NCBI RefSeq assembly: GCF_022508225.1
Contig: NZ_JAETXJ010000004.1
Coordinates: 186,001-250,000, forward strand
Reading direction: 5' to 3'
DNA length: 64,000 nucleotides
From: Desulfovibrio sp. UIB00
GTDB lineage: Bacteria > Desulfobacterota > Desulfovibrionia > Desulfovibrionales > Desulfovibrionaceae
The position numbers and the translations under genes are program-made. Below, piece after piece: positions 9,702-21,339 of the stretch. The notes beneath the pieces are model-generated. The model saw nothing but the letters and a program-made list of their open reading frames with translations. It had not been told where the DNA came from and ran no database searches. Each line of letters starts with the position of its first letter. The first letter of the stretch is position 1.

Positions 9702-10172
9702 ATGAGCACTGTTACCACCATCGCCGGACAGTTGGACGCCAAAGGCCTCAAGATCGCCATTGTGGCCACCCGTTTCAACGATTTTATCGTAGATCGCCTT
9801 GTGGGCGGCGCGCAGGACTATCTGGAACGTCACGGCCTTGATACCGCCAACATCACCATTGTGCGTATTCCCGGGGCATTTGAAATGCCGCTGGTCTGCC
9901 AGAAGCTGGTCAATTCCGGCAAGTATGACGGCGTGTTGGCGCTTGGCGCGGTTATTCGCGGCGGCACCCCCCACTTCGACTACGTGTGCGCCGAGGCCAG
10001 CAAGGGCATTGCCCAGGCCATGATGCATTCCGGCGTTCCCATCGGCTTTGGCCTGCTGACCTGCGACACCATTGAACAGGCCATTGAACGCGCAGGTTCC
10101 AAGGGCGGCAACAAGGGCGTGGAAGCAGCGGCAGCCATGCTGGAAACCATCCGCGTTATGGAGCAGTTGTAA
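9702..10172 (+). CDS. ribH: 6,7-dimethyl-8-ribityllumazine synthase
   Basis: RibH (156 residues) condenses the pyrimidine product with 3,4-dihydroxybutanone phosphate. Motifs: ATRFNDFI near the N-terminus, PGAFEMPL, and [14 protein letters not shown], which carries the catalytic histidine. AAGGAG precedes ATG 9702. The common ribBA gene is not between ribE and ribH here. Confidence 0.96.
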   Translation: MSTVTTIAGQLDAKGLKIAIVATRFNDFIVDRLVGGAQDYLERHGLDTANITIVRIPGAFEMPLVCQKLVNSGKYDGVLALGAVIRGGTPHFDYVCAEASKGIAQAMMHSGVPIGFGLLTCDTIEQAIERAGSKGGNKGVEAAAAMLETIRVMEQL

Positions 10173-10175
10173 CCC

Positions 10176-10673
10176 ATGGCAAAAGCCAAATCAGCCACAC
10201 GCCGCGGCGAACGCGAACTGGCCTTTCAGGTTCTGTACGGCCTTTCCTTCACCCCGGCCCGTGATATTGACGATCTGCGGCGCATCTTTCGCATTTCTCC
10301 GGACTATCTTGCCCGCTGGGAAGGTCAGGAACCGCCCAGCCATCCCTCTGGCTTTGCCTGGGAACTGGTGGCAGGCGTGTGGAGCAAGAGCGACGAGCTG
10401 GACGCAGCCATCACCAATTTTTCCCGCAACTGGCGCGTTGACCGCATGGGCCGTGTGGAACTGACCCTGCTGCGCCTTGCCGTTTTTGAAATCATGTACC
10501 GCAATGATGTGCCGCCCAAGGTTGCCATCAACGAGGCGCTGGAACTCAGCCGCCAGTTTGGCGAAGGCAACGCCAAGAGCTTTATCAACGGCATTCTTGA
10601 TGCCGTGGCCAAGGCTCTGGAAACCGGCGGAATCTCCCGGCCCGCTGCCGATCCTTCAACCATATCCGAGTAA
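10176..10673 (+). CDS. nusB: transcription antitermination factor NusB
   Basis: NusB binds boxA RNA with S10 (NusE) in rRNA antitermination. This all-helical protein of 165 residues starts with the typical RRGERELAFQVLYGL and contains VPPKVAINEALELSRQFG and the GILDAVAK ending. The ribH-nusB pair, spaced by three bases, is common in many phyla. Confidence 0.94.
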   Translation: MAKAKSATRRGERELAFQVLYGLSFTPARDIDDLRRIFRISPDYLARWEGQEPPSHPSGFAWELVAGVWSKSDELDAAITNFSRNWRVDRMGRVELTLLRLAVFEIMYRNDVPPKVAINEALELSRQFGEGNAKSFINGILDAVAKALETGGISRPAADPSTISE

Positions 10674-10687
10674 TCCGGTAAAGCCCC

Positions 10688-13210
10688 ATGACGCACGAAC
10701 GCTATAATCCGCAAGCTATCGAAGAAAAGTGGCAGTCTCGCTGGCAGGCCGAAAACGCTTTTGCCTGCACCCACAAGAGCAACAAGCCCAAGTATTACGT
10801 GCTTGAAATGTTCCCCTATCCTTCGGGCAATATCCATATGGGCCATGTGCGCAACTACGCCATTGGCGATGTGGTGGCGCGCAGCAAGCGCATGCAGGGC
10901 TTCAACGTGCTGCACCCAATGGGGTGGGACGCCTTTGGCCTGCCTGCGGAAAACGCGGCCATCAAAAACAATACCCATCCCGCCAAGTGGACCTACGCCA
11001 ACATTGACAACATGCGGGCGCAGCAGAAACGTCTGGGATATTCATACGACTGGGATCGCGAGATCGCCACCTGCCGCCCCGAGTACTACCGCTGGGAGCA
11101 GATGTTCTTTCTGCGCCTGCTGGAAAAAGGGCTCGTGTACCGCAAAAAGGCAGCGCAGAACTGGTGCCCCTCGTGCCACACGGTTCTCGCCAACGAGCAG
11201 GTAGTCGATGGCCTTTGCTGGCGCTGCGACAGCCGCGTGGAGCAGAAGGATCTGACCCAGTGGTTCCTCAAGATCACTGCCTACGGCGATGAACTGCTGC
11301 AAGACCTGCAAAGCCTTGAAGGCGACTGGCCCGACCGAGTTATTGCCATGCAGCGGAACTGGATTGGCAAATCCATAGGCGCGGCCATCACTTTTGGTCT
11401 GGAAAACCCGGCTCTCAAGGCAGAAGGCGTCACGGGCATAGACGTGTTCACCACGCGGCCCGACACGCTCTTTGGCGTGACCTTCATGACGCTGGCCCCC
11501 GAGCACCCGCTGGTGGAAAAGCTCATTGAAGGCTACGAAAAAGCCGATGAAGTGCGCGCCTTTGTGGAGCGCATCCGCAATATGGACCGCATCGACCGCC
11601 AGTCTGATTCGCTGGAAAAAGAAGGCATCTTCACTGGTGCCTACGCCGTGCATCCCTTTACCGGGCAGCGCGTGCCGCTGTGGCTGGGCAACTTTGTTCT
11701 GGCTGATTACGGCACGGGCGCGGTCATGGGCGTGCCCGCCCACGACCAACGCGATTTTGAATTTGCCCGCAAATACGGCCTGCCCGTGCGCGTGGTCATC
11801 AGCCCCAAGGATGAGCAGATTGCTCCTGAAACCATGACCGAAGCCTACACCGCTGAAGGTTTCATGGTTAATTCCGGCTCATTTGACGGCACCGCCAACG
11901 AAGACGGCAAAAAGGCCGTGGCTCAGGCGCTGGAAAAGGAAGGTAAAGGCAAGGCCACCACGCAGTTCCGCCTGCGCGACTGGAACATTTCGCGCCAGCG
12001 CTACTGGGGCGCGCCCATCCCCGTTATTTACTGCGACAAGTGCGGCGTGGTGCCTGAAAAGGAAGAAAACCTGCCCGTGCTGCTGCCCATGGACGTAAAA
12101 ATCCGCGAAGACGGGCGCTCTCCCCTGCCGGAAACGCCGGAATTCGCCTCGTGCACCTGCCCCAAGTGCGGCGGAACAGCCCGGCGTGAAACCGATACCA
12201 TGGATACCTTTGTGGAATCCTCGTGGTACTTCGCCCGCTACACCAGCGCCCGCAAGGAAGACGGCCCCTTTGACGCGGAGGCCCTCAAGTACTGGCTGCC
12301 CGTTGACCAGTACATCGGCGGCGTGGAGCACGCCATTCTGCATCTGCTCTACTCGCGTTTTTTCACCAAGGTGCTTCGCGATCTGGGCTTTTTTCCTGCC
12401 GAGCTCAACGAGCCTTTCGCCAACCTGCTCACCCAGGGCATGGTGCTGAAAGACGGCAGCAAGATGTCCAAATCCAAGGGCAACGTGGTTGCGCCTTCTG
12501 ACATGATCGCCAAGTACGGCGCGGATACGGTGCGCCTGTTCTGCCTCTTTGCCGCGCCCGCTGAACGCGACTTTGACTGGTCGGATTCCGGCATTGAAGG
12601 CGCATCGCGCTTTATTGGCCGGGTGTGGCGTCTTTTTGATGAAGAAAAGGATCGTCTGTTGCCCCTCAAGGCCTGCCAGTCCACGGCTGAGGACGCTCAG
12701 AGCGAGGAAGCCCGCGACCTGCGCCGCCGCGAACACCTTACGGTCAAGAAATGCAGCGAAGACATGGGCGACCGCTTCCAGTTCAATACGGCCATTGCCG
12801 CCGTCATGGAACTGGTCAACGCCATGTATCTTTCGCGCGAAAAGCTCGGCGTCACTGAAGGCGACCGCCGCGTGTTCTCTTCGGCCATGGCTTCCGTGCT
12901 CACGTTGCTTTCGCCCATCACGCCCCATGTTTGCGAAGAGCTGTGGCAGCACCTGGGGCATGGCACCCAGCTTGCCAGCGAGCTTCTGCCCAAGTGGGAC
13001 GATGCCGCTACCGTTCAGGATATGCTCACCGTGGCCCTTCAGGTCAACGGCAAGCTGCGCGGCACAGTGCAGATTCCTGCAGCGGCGGACAAAGTCGCCA
13101 TGGAACAGGCCGCCCTTGCTGATTCCTCCGTGCAGCGCCACATTGACGGCCTGACAGTCCGCAAGGTGGTGGTGGTTCCCGGAAAACTGGTCAACATCGT
13201 TGCCAACTAA
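10688..13210 (+). CDS. leuS: leucyl-tRNA synthetase
   Basis: Class Ia synthetase of 840 residues that charges tRNA-Leu. The HIGH signature is HMGH at 50-53 and the KMSKS loop is at 592-596; the CP1 editing domain lies between them (residues about 220-415) and a zinc-type CxxC segment is present near CDKCG and CPKCG. It begins 14 bp after nusB and ends before a strong hairpin. Confidence 0.98.
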   Translation: MTHERYNPQAIEEKWQSRWQAENAFACTHKSNKPKYYVLEMFPYPSGNIHMGHVRNYAIGDVVARSKRMQGFNVLHPMGWDAFGLPAENAAIKNNTHPAKWTYANIDNMRAQQKRLGYSYDWDREIATCRPEYYRWEQMFFLRLLEKGLVYRKKAAQNWCPSCHTVLANEQVVDGLCWRCDSRVEQKDLTQWFLKITAYGDELLQDLQSLEGDWPDRVIAMQRNWIGKSIGAAITFGLENPALKAEGVTGIDVFTTRPDTLFGVTFMTLAPEHPLVEKLIEGYEKADEVRAFVERIRNMDRIDRQSDSLEKEGIFTGAYAVHPFTGQRVPLWLGNFVLADYGTGAVMGVPAHDQRDFEFARKYGLPVRVVISPKDEQIAPETMTEAYTAEGFMVNSGSFDGTANEDGKKAVAQALEKEGKGKATTQFRLRDWNISRQRYWGAPIPVIYCDKCGVVPEKEENLPVLLPMDVKIREDGRSPLPETPEFASCTCPKCGGTARRETDTMDTFVESSWYFARYTSARKEDGPFDAEALKYWLPVDQYIGGVEHAILHLLYSRFFTKVLRDLGFFPAELNEPFANLLTQGMVLKDGSKMSKSKGNVVAPSDMIAKYGADTVRLFCLFAAPAERDFDWSDSGIEGASRFIGRVWRLFDEEKDRLLPLKACQSTAEDAQSEEARDLRRREHLTVKKCSEDMGDRFQFNTAIAAVMELVNAMYLSREKLGVTEGDRRVFSSAMASVLTLLSPITPHVCEELWQHLGHGTQLASELLPKWDDAATVQDMLTVALQVNGKLRGTVQIPAAADKVAMEQAALADSSVQRHIDGLTVRKVVVVPGKLVNIVAN

Positions 13211-13221
13211 TTGATTATCAT

Positions 13222-13266
13222 GGCGGAAGGGGCTGTTTTTCGCAGATGAAAAACGCCCCTTCCGCC
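13222..13266. terminator. hairpin after leuS
   Basis: GGCGGAAGGGGC and GCCCCTTCCGCC form a perfect 12-bp stem, extended inside by GTTTTT/AAAAAC. It lies 11 bp past the leuS stop. There is no clear T-run outside, but the strength and place suggest termination. Confidence 0.65.
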
Positions 13267-13444
13267 TGTATACCCCTTCCCCGTTCCCCCTTTTGTACCT
13301 ATACTGACAGCGTTGGCAGTTTCACCAGATGACGAACCTGGATTTACGGGATTTATTCCAAGGCGGAATTTATTCCGGACGGGTTTTATTCCGAGGCTGC
13401 TACGGCAGTCTTTTTTTTATCAATTTTCAGAACCATGGAACATC

Positions 13445-14488
13445 ATGAGCGCGGCACATCCAGGATTCAGTTTTCTTGTATGCCCTGACGGGCAGTTGCT
13501 GCGCGCGCGCATGGAGCAGCTGCTTTCTTCCTTTCCGCCCGCCAGCGGGCAATGGGAACGGCACGTCTACTGGGGCGACGAGGAACCCTCGCCGCGCTTC
13601 TGGGAGCAGCTCACCCTGCAAGGCCTGTTCGGCGCGCCGCGTGTGCTGGTGGTGCGGCAGGCCAACCTGTGGCCCGCAGCGGTGTGGAAAAAGGTATCGC
13701 ATGCGCTGGCCCGGCCCTCGGAACAATGCTGGCCTTTTTTTTGTATGGAAGTGGCCTGGGACAAAGGCCAGCCAAAGATTCCCGCGCACATTGCCAAGCT
13801 GCGCTGCATGGCCTTTGCCGATCAGCAAGGCTGGATATGGCGGCAGGACGGCCTGAACGAAAGGGCGGTCAAAAAGCACGTGCTGCAACGCTCCCACGAA
13901 ATGGGGCTGCGCTTTGAACAGGACGCACTGGAGCAGTTCTGCGCATCTGTGCCGCCCGATGCCTTGGCCATTGAAAACGAGTTGATCAAGCTGCAACTGC
14001 TGCGCAATACCGCGCAGGATGTTGCCCGGGAAAAATCACAGGCAGATTCTCACGGGGCGGATCACCTTCCCGACCAGGGCACCATTACCCTGGCCATGAC
14101 TGCCACGGCTTCGTGGAATCCAGAGTGCAATGTCTTTGACTGCATCCGGCACATGGAGGCAGGCAACCTCACCGCCGTGTGGAAGGAACTTTCCCGCAGT
14201 CAGGACGGAGACAGCCTGCTGTTTTCTTTGCTGGCCCTGCTGGCGCGCGAACTGCGCCTGCTCTGGCAACTGTGGGCGGGCGAAAAGGTGCGCGTGCATC
14301 CCAACGAGGCCTCCTTTAAAAAGCAGTTGGCAACCCGACTCGGCCCCTCGGTGCTTGCGGAGTGCATGTCCACTGTTATGGATGCGGAGTTGCAGGTAAA
14401 GAGCGGCCGCCGATCGCCAAGCCAGAGCCTGGACTACCTTGCGGCACGTATGACAGACCTGTTTGCCGCAGGCCGCACCCGCGCCTGA
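13445..14488 (+). CDS. holA: DNA polymerase III delta subunit
   Basis: Delta subunit of the clamp loader, 347 residues, which opens the beta clamp. Recognised by its overall pattern: an N-terminal region with GAPRVLVVRQA, a middle AAA-like fold without Walker residues, and the C-terminal NVFDCIRHMEAGN...LLALLARELRLLW region. The start is uncertain: ATG 13445 gives the family N-terminus, while an in-frame start at 13313 would add 44 unusual residues. Confidence 0.85.
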   Translation: MSAAHPGFSFLVCPDGQLLRARMEQLLSSFPPASGQWERHVYWGDEEPSPRFWEQLTLQGLFGAPRVLVVRQANLWPAAVWKKVSHALARPSEQCWPFFCMEVAWDKGQPKIPAHIAKLRCMAFADQQGWIWRQDGLNERAVKKHVLQRSHEMGLRFEQDALEQFCASVPPDALAIENELIKLQLLRNTAQDVAREKSQADSHGADHLPDQGTITLAMTATASWNPECNVFDCIRHMEAGNLTAVWKELSRSQDGDSLLFSLLALLARELRLLWQLWAGEKVRVHPNEASFKKQLATRLGPSVLAECMSTVMDAELQVKSGRRSPSQSLDYLAARMTDLFAAGRTRA

Positions 14489-14675
14489 CGTAAAGCCGCA
14501 GGCAGAACATCGCCGCGCCAGCCATGGACGGAGCAAATGCAACCATTGCGGCCCATATTCCGTTGCGGCCCGCTTTTATCATGTTCGCTCACGTAAAAAA
14601 CGGCAAAGGATTTGCGGGAATGCATGCGCCTTTATCCGCCCGCCCCCTTGCGCAACCTCCAAGACTGCTTATTTT

Positions 14676-15368
14676 ATGACAGCAAAGCCAACATCCACCC
14701 CGCCCACAAGCCTCGGGCATCGTGAGCGGCTGCGGCAAAGACTGGAACTGGAACCCACGGCAGTGGCGGATTATGAAGTGCTGGAGCTGCTTCTGGGATA
14801 TGGCCTGACGCGCAAGGACACAAAGCCCCTCGCCAAGGAACTGATACAGAAGTTTGGCAGCATTCGAGGTGCGCTGGACGCAAGGCCAGACGAACTCTTG
14901 CAGGTGCCCGGTTTCGGGCCGGGATTGCTCGCCTTATGGCGTGTTTTGGGCGAAACGCGGGCGCGCTACGCCGCAGCAGATCTGCGGCAAAAGGAAGTTC
15001 TGGCAACCCCGGAGGCCGTGGCCCGCATGGCGCAGGCCCGGCTTGGCACAAGCCCCCACGAGGAATGCTGGCTGGCGCTGGTAGACAGGCGCAACCGCCT
15101 CATGGCCTGGGAGCGCCTGCGCAGAGGCGGCATTGCAGAAGTTTCAATCTACCCAAGGGACGTTCTTGAAGCGGCCCTGTTCCGAAAGGCAAGCGGCATA
15201 ATCTTGGTGCACAACCACCCCGGCGGCAATCCGGGGCCTTCGCAGGAAGACCGCCTGCTGACAGAAGAACTGCAAAGACTGGCGCCCCGTATGGGGCTGC
15301 GCTTTCTGGATCACGTCATCGTTACGGATGGAGACTGCTACAGCATAACGCAATCGCAACGCATTTGA
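14676..15368 (+). CDS. radC: RadC-like JAMM domain protein
   Basis: RadC/YsaA family protein of 230 residues. The N-terminal helix-hairpin-helix region (YEVLELLLGYGL...VPGFGPGLLA) is followed by a JAMM metalloprotease-type domain with HNHPGGNPGPSQED. The family's function is unsettled despite the name. Start ATG 14676 fits the common N-terminus (GHRERLRQRL); a longer frame from 14463 lacks similarity. It ends just ahead of lon. Confidence 0.9.
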   Translation: MTAKPTSTPPTSLGHRERLRQRLELEPTAVADYEVLELLLGYGLTRKDTKPLAKELIQKFGSIRGALDARPDELLQVPGFGPGLLALWRVLGETRARYAAADLRQKEVLATPEAVARMAQARLGTSPHEECWLALVDRRNRLMAWERLRRGGIAEVSIYPRDVLEAALFRKASGIILVHNHPGGNPGPSQEDRLLTEELQRLAPRMGLRFLDHVIVTDGDCYSITQSQRI

Positions 15369-15394
15369 ATCGAAAGCAGTCGGGGAGAATATAT

Positions 15395-17995
15395 ATGGCT
15401 GACATCAATGAAAAAGACATTTTGCTGCATCAGGAAGGGCCCGCTGAGGCAGAACCTGCCATCGACAGCGAAACGGACAAATCGGAAATGAACGCGCCAG
15501 AAACGCTGGATCACGAGGGCAGCCTCAATACGGCGGCGCAGAGCATTCCTGACACGCTGCCCGTGTTGCCCGTTCGAGACGTGGTTATCTTCAATTATAT
15601 GATCCTGCCGCTCTTCATCGGGCGCGACAAATCCGTGCAGGCCGTGGACGCTGCCCTGAAGAACGGGCGGCATCTGCTTGTGTGCGCGCAGAAAGAAGAA
15701 GCCACCGAAGACCCCAAGCCGGAAGACCTCTACGAGGTCGGCACGGTGGTACAGGTCATGCGCATGCTCAAGATGCCCGATTCGCGGGTGAAAATTCTTG
15801 TGCAGGGCGTCAGCCGCGCTCGGGTTACGGGCTACCGCCAGGTGGAGCCCTTCCTTGAAGCGCGTATCGAAACCCTGCCCGAGCAAATCCCCGTGGTGGA
15901 CGCCACTGTGGAGGCCCTGCTGCGCTCCGTGCGCGAGCAGAGCGAAAAAGTACTGACCTTGCGCGGTCTTTCTTCGCCAGACGTGCTTGCAGTTTTGCAG
16001 GGCGTGGACGATCCGGGCCGCCTGGCCGACCTCATCGCCGCCAACATGCGCATGAAAACCGCCGATGCACAGCGTATTCTCGAGGCGGAGAATCCCATTG
16101 ACCGCCTCATGCTTGTCAACACCCAGTTGCAGCGCGAGGTTGAAGTCGCCACCGTGCAGGCGCGCATCCAGAGTTCGGCCCGCGAGGGCATGGACAAGGC
16201 GCAGAAGGATTACTTTCTGCGCGAGCAGCTCAAGGCTATCCGCACAGAACTTGGCGACAAGGACGAAGACGGAGAGGAAGACCTTGATAACCTCAAGCAG
16301 GCCCTTGAAAAAGCAGGCCTGCCCAAGGACGTGCGCAAGGAAGCTGACAAGCAGTTGCGCCGCCTATCGGGCATGCACGCTGATTCCTCCGAGGCCAACG
16401 TGGTGCGTACCTACCTTGACTGGCTGGTGGAACTGCCGTGGAAAAAACTTTCGCGCGACAGGCTGGATATTGTCCATGCCAAGGAAATTCTTGACGAAGA
16501 CCACTGCGGGCTCGATAAAATCAAGGACCGTATCCTTGAATTCCTGAGCGTGCGCAAGCTCAATCCACAGTCCAAGGGGCCTATTCTTTGCTTTGCGGGC
16601 CCTCCCGGCGTGGGCAAAACCTCGCTTGGGCGCTCCATTGCGCGGGCGCTGGGCCGCAAATTCCAGCGGCTTTCGCTGGGCGGCATGCATGATGAGGCGG
16701 AAATTCGCGGGCATCGGCGTACTTACATCGGCGCCATGCCAGGGCGCATCATTCAGGCCCTCAAGCAGGCGGGCACGCGCAACCCCGTTATCGTGCTGGA
16801 CGAAGTGGACAAGCTGGGCGCGGATTTCAGGGGCGATCCTTCGTCCGCCCTGCTGGAAGTGCTTGACCCGGAACAGAACTACACCTTCAGCGACCACTAC
16901 CTGAACGTGCCCTTTGATCTTTCAAAGGTGATGTTCCTCTGCACGGCCAACCATCTGGAAACCATCCCGGCGGCCCTGCGCGACCGTATGGAAGTCATTT
17001 CCCTGCCCGGCTACACCTTGCAGGAAAAGGCACAGATCGCCCGCAAGCATCTGCTGCCCAAGAAGGTGGAAGACAACGGCCTTGCCCCCAAGGATGTGGA
17101 ACTGACGGAAGAAGCCCTGGAAAAGATCATTCGCGAATACACGCGCGAGGCCGGGCTGCGCAACCTTGAACGCGAGCTTTCCTCCATTTGCCGCAAACTG
17201 GCCCGACGCAAGGCCGAGGGCAAAAAACCGCCCTTTATGGTTGACGTGGCCGATGTGGAAAAGCTGCTGGGCGCGCCCCGCTTTATTGAAGACGAAAAGG
17301 AAAAGAAGCTCATGCCCGGCATGGCTCTGGGCCTGGCCTGGACGCCCGCTGGCGGCGAAGTGCTGACAGTTGAAGCCACTGTCATGAAGGGCAAGGGCGG
17401 CCTCACCCTCACCGGACAGCTTGGCGATGTGATGAAGGAAAGCGCCCAGGCGGCCTTGAGCTACATCCGCAGCCGTGCGGAAGACCTTGGCGTTGACCCC
17501 GGCTTTGTGTCGCAATACGACCTGCACGTACACGTGCCTGCGGGCGCGACGCCCAAGGACGGCCCCTCGGCTGGCGTTACGCTGACCACGGCCCTCATCT
17601 CCGCCCTGAGCGGACGGCGTGTGCGTGCAGACCTCTGCATGACCGGCGAGATAACCCTGCAAGGCCGGGTGCTGCCCGTGGGCGGCATCAAGGAAAAAAT
17701 CCTGGCGGGCGTGGCGCGCGGCCTCAAGCATGTGGTTATCCCGCACCAGAACGTCAAAGACCTAGAGGATGTGCCCAAGGAACTGCTCAAGCGTATCACC
17801 GTGCACCCTGTGCACCATTATGACGAGCTGCTGCCCATCGTGTTTGAAACCAAGGGCGGGCGCGGCAGCTCCACAACGGGCAAGGGCGGCAAAAGCAAGG
17901 TGGAAGAATCCACGGGCGTTGCTGCCAAGAGTGCGGAAACAGGCAAAAGCGCTGGCGCAAGAAAACCCAAGCGGCCTGCGGAAGCTGGAGCCTGA
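15395..17995 (+). CDS. lon: ATP-dependent Lon protease
   Basis: Lon, 866 residues, degrades damaged and regulatory proteins. Order: acidic N-terminal extension, LAN substrate domain (starting near LPVLPVRDVVIFNYM), AAA+ domain with Walker A GPPGVGKT (K408) and Walker B VIVLDEVDK, then the protease domain with catalytic S725 (DGPSAG) and K766 (GGIKEK). The C-terminal tail after residue about 830 is rich in Lys, Gly and Ser and probably disordered. GGGGAG precedes ATG 15395. Confidence 0.97.
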   Translation: MADINEKDILLHQEGPAEAEPAIDSETDKSEMNAPETLDHEGSLNTAAQSIPDTLPVLPVRDVVIFNYMILPLFIGRDKSVQAVDAALKNGRHLLVCAQKEEATEDPKPEDLYEVGTVVQVMRMLKMPDSRVKILVQGVSRARVTGYRQVEPFLEARIETLPEQIPVVDATVEALLRSVREQSEKVLTLRGLSSPDVLAVLQGVDDPGRLADLIAANMRMKTADAQRILEAENPIDRLMLVNTQLQREVEVATVQARIQSSAREGMDKAQKDYFLREQLKAIRTELGDKDEDGEEDLDNLKQALEKAGLPKDVRKEADKQLRRLSGMHADSSEANVVRTYLDWLVELPWKKLSRDRLDIVHAKEILDEDHCGLDKIKDRILEFLSVRKLNPQSKGPILCFAGPPGVGKTSLGRSIARALGRKFQRLSLGGMHDEAEIRGHRRTYIGAMPGRIIQALKQAGTRNPVIVLDEVDKLGADFRGDPSSALLEVLDPEQNYTFSDHYLNVPFDLSKVMFLCTANHLETIPAALRDRMEVISLPGYTLQEKAQIARKHLLPKKVEDNGLAPKDVELTEEALEKIIREYTREAGLRNLERELSSICRKLARRKAEGKKPPFMVDVADVEKLLGAPRFIEDEKEKKLMPGMALGLAWTPAGGEVLTVEATVMKGKGGLTLTGQLGDVMKESAQAALSYIRSRAEDLGVDPGFVSQYDLHVHVPAGATPKDGPSAGVTLTTALISALSGRRVRADLCMTGEITLQGRVLPVGGIKEKILAGVARGLKHVVIPHQNVKDLEDVPKELLKRITVHPVHHYDELLPIVFETKGGRGSSTTGKGGKSKVEESTGVAAKSAETGKSAGARKPKRPAEAGA

Positions 17996-18000
17996 CATTC

Positions 18001-18867
18001 GTGCGCCTCAAGCAATATATAGATAACGCGACAGAGCAACTGACAAAGGCGGGGGTGGACAGCCCCCGCCTTTGCGCAGAAGTGCTGGCGCGCGAGACGC
18101 TCAAGGGCGATCCTTCCGGCTCCGCCCGCCTGTTTTGCATTCTGGAGACAGGGCGGGAGTTGACGGCTAGTGAAGAGAATGTGTTTCAGGCGCTGGTGGC
18201 CCGCCGGGCCACAGGGCAACCTCTGGCCCAGATCATCGGGCGCAAAGAATTTTATGGCCGCGACTTTGTTGTTACGCAGCACACCCTCATTCCCAGACCA
18301 GAAACGGAACTCATTGTGGACAATGCTCTGGAGCTACTGCCGGAAGAGCGCCTCAGTTTTGCGGATCTGGGCACTGGCACTGGCTGCATCGGCATCACTC
18401 TGGCGGCGGAGCGCTCCGACTGGAACGGCATACTGCTGGATATCTGCCCCAATGCCATTGCGGTTGCCACGCAGAATGCGGAGAGGCACAGTGTGGGCAG
18501 CAGGATTACGGCGCTGCGGGCAGACATGCGCACCCCGCCGCTCAAGGCGGAATCACTGCGCCTGCTTGTGAGCAACCCTCCATATATAGCGGATGCCGAG
18601 CGGCACATGGTCATGGATGAAGTGCTGCACAACGAACCGCACAGCGCCCTGTTCTCTGAAAACAACGGCCTGCTCCACCTAAAAGCAGGAGTGGATGCAG
18701 CCGCGCTTGCACTACAAAATGGCGGTTGGGTTTTGCTGGAGCACGGCGCAAATCAGGCGGATGCCGTGCGAGAAATGCTGACGGCCACAGGAATTTTCAA
18801 AAAAATTGAAAATAAACGGGATATTGCCCAATTAAACCGTTGCACATTAGCGAGGAAAGGGCTATAA
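18001..18867 (+). CDS. prmC: peptide chain release factor glutamine methyltransferase
   Basis: PrmC (HemK) methylates the GGQ glutamine of RF1/RF2. The 288-residue protein has an N-terminal helical domain, the SAM motif DLGTGTGCIG and the catalytic NPPY at 192-195. The start codon is GTG 18001, six bases after the lon stop, so it is likely co-expressed with lon; PrmC is more often found next to prfA. Confidence 0.92.
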   Translation: MRLKQYIDNATEQLTKAGVDSPRLCAEVLARETLKGDPSGSARLFCILETGRELTASEENVFQALVARRATGQPLAQIIGRKEFYGRDFVVTQHTLIPRPETELIVDNALELLPEERLSFADLGTGTGCIGITLAAERSDWNGILLDICPNAIAVATQNAERHSVGSRITALRADMRTPPLKAESLRLLVSNPPYIADAERHMVMDEVLHNEPHSALFSENNGLLHLKAGVDAAALALQNGGWVLLEHGANQADAVREMLTATGIFKKIENKRDIAQLNRCTLARKGL

Positions 18868-19002
18868 GGCCAAATCGTTTCCGCGCAAAGGCGCGAAAAA
18901 TGGTAAAAAGCAGCACGGCTCACTATAATTTGAAAAAAATTGAGCCAAAGCGAAAATTTTGCTTGCAAAGCAAATTGAAAATCGCTAATAAGCTGTGTTG
19001 CC

Positions 19003-19078
19003 GCTGGCGTAGCTCAACTGGCAGAGCAGCTGATTTGTAATCAGCAGGTTGCGGGTTCGAGTCCCATCGCCAGCTCCA
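19003..19078 (+). tRNA. tRNA-Thr(TGT)
   Basis: A cloverleaf with acceptor GCTGGCG/CGCCAGC, anticodon stem GCTGA/TCAGC, anticodon TGT at 19036-19038, T-loop GGTTCGAGTCC and encoded CCA. It heads a tRNA-tuf cluster. Confidence 0.97.
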
Positions 19079-19124
19079 CAAGAAGCTGAACGAAGATCGG
19101 ACTTTCCGACTTTTCGGCAAGAGT

Positions 19125-19210
19125 GGAGGGGTTCCCGAGTGGCCAAAGGGAACAGACTGTAAATCTGTCGTCGTAAGACTTCGGTGGTTCAAATCCACCC
19201 CCCTCCACCA
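19125..19210 (+). tRNA. tRNA-Tyr(GTA)
   Basis: Class II tRNA of 86 nt with acceptor GGAGGGG/CCCCTCC, a long variable arm, anticodon GTA at 19159-19161 and encoded CCA. Confidence 0.97.
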
Positions 19211-19310
19211 CCACTTTTCCGTCGCCAAATACTGGACGGTTGGTGGCTGGTTTGAATAAACTGCCTTGGCTGTAGGAGACAGGACGCCTGTCGGGGAACT
19301 ACGGTAGCGT

Positions 19311-19386
19311 GCGGGAATAGCTCAACGGCTAGAGCATCAGCCTTCCAAGCTGAGGGTTGCGGGTTCGAATCCCGTTTCCCGCTCCA
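19311..19386 (+). tRNA. tRNA-Gly(TCC)
   Basis: Acceptor GCGGGAA/TTCCCGC, anticodon stem TCAGC/GCTGA, anticodon TCC at 19344-19346, T-arm GGTTCGAATCC and encoded CCA. Confidence 0.97.
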
Positions 19387-19601
19387 AAATCCTGCCTGAT
19401 TCCGCCTCCCCCTCAGTCACCTTGTCCGCCAATGCACGTTCCCTGGTGTCCAGGGACTGAATGCGGATAGCGGGCCGCCCAACGGAACTTCCCACTGCCG
19501 CAGCCGTTACGCGAGGAGCAGGCGTTACAGCTCTAAGAATTCAAAACGAATTTAGTAACGCAGGTAAAACGCAAACATTTTTTTCTCCAGGGAGACGTAC
19601 A

Positions 19602-20795
<1,194 letters not shown>

Positions 20796-20798
20796 CAT

Positions 20799-20948
20799 AT
20801 GCGAGTTAATATCATACTGGCCTGCACTGAGTGCAAGCGCCGCAACTACAGCACCCGGAAGAACAAGAAAAACACTACCGGTCGGCTGGAAATGAAAAAG
20901 TATTGTCCCTGGGATAAGAAGCACACAGTGCATCGCGAAACCAGGTAA
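20799..20948 (+). CDS. rpmG: 50S ribosomal protein L33
   Basis: L33, 49 residues, too short for a standard ORF cutoff. [17 protein letters not shown] and [13 protein letters not shown] are the family ends; zinc-type cysteines are C9, C12 and C36. It starts three bases after the tuf stop, so it depends on the tuf transcript, and it ends before a GC hairpin. Confidence 0.95.
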   Translation: MRVNIILACTECKRRNYSTRKNKKNTTGRLEMKKYCPWDKKHTVHRETR

Positions 20949-20960
20949 AATAAACTTCCG

Positions 20961-20983
20961 CCGGGGGGCGATAAGCCCCCCGG
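20961..20983 (+). terminator. GC-rich hairpin after rpmG
   Basis: CCGGGGGGC and GCCCCCCGG form a 9-bp stem with a GATAA loop, 12 bp past rpmG and 9 bp ahead of tRNA-Trp. No T-run follows, so it may be a processing or attenuation site as much as a terminator. Confidence 0.45.
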
Positions 20984-20992
20984 ACGGTGTGC

Positions 20993-21069
20993 AGGGCAGT
21001 AGCTCTAACGGCTAGAGCGGCGGTCTCCAAAACCGCATGTTGGGGGTTCGAATCCCTCCTGCCCTGCCA
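20993..21069 (+). tRNA. tRNA-Trp(CCA)
   Basis: Acceptor AGGGCAG/CTGCCCT, anticodon stem GCGGT/ACCGC, loop CTCCAAA with anticodon CCA, T-arm GGTTCGAATCC and encoded CCA. It sits between rpmG and secE, a classic place. Confidence 0.97.
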
Positions 21070-21091
21070 TTTTTTATCTCCGGATTACACC

Positions 21092-21331
21092 ATGGCAAAA
21101 AAACAAGCTCAAGCTGCCGACCTTAAGGCGGACAAAGGCCCGAACCCTGTCGTACGGTTTACTCGCTACGTTGAGGACGCCAAGGCCGAATTGCGCAAGG
21201 TCACCTGGCCTACGTTGCAGGAAACGCGCAAAGCCACCTTGGCCGTTTTGGGCTTTGTAGCCGTGATGGCTGTCATCCTGGGGCTGGTGGACTTTGGTCT
21301 GTCTTCCCTGATCAAGACCCTATTGTCCTGA
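21092..21331 (+). CDS. secE: preprotein translocase subunit SecE
   Basis: SecE, 79 residues, clamps SecY in the translocon. A soluble N-terminus leads to the amphipathic helix with KAELRKVTWPT and a single membrane span (about residues 47-70). Start ATG 21092; a longer in-frame reading covers tRNA-Trp and is rejected. nusG follows after eight bases. Confidence 0.96.
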   Translation: MAKKQAQAADLKADKGPNPVVRFTRYVEDAKAELRKVTWPTLQETRKATLAVLGFVAVMAVILGLVDFGLSSLIKTLLS

Positions 21332-21339
21332 AGGCCGAT

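Noticed and set aside
13331-13400. Repeated TTTATTCC blocks before holA
   Set aside because: Three near copies with irregular spacing; too short and irregular for CRISPR or iterons, and no Rep gene is near.
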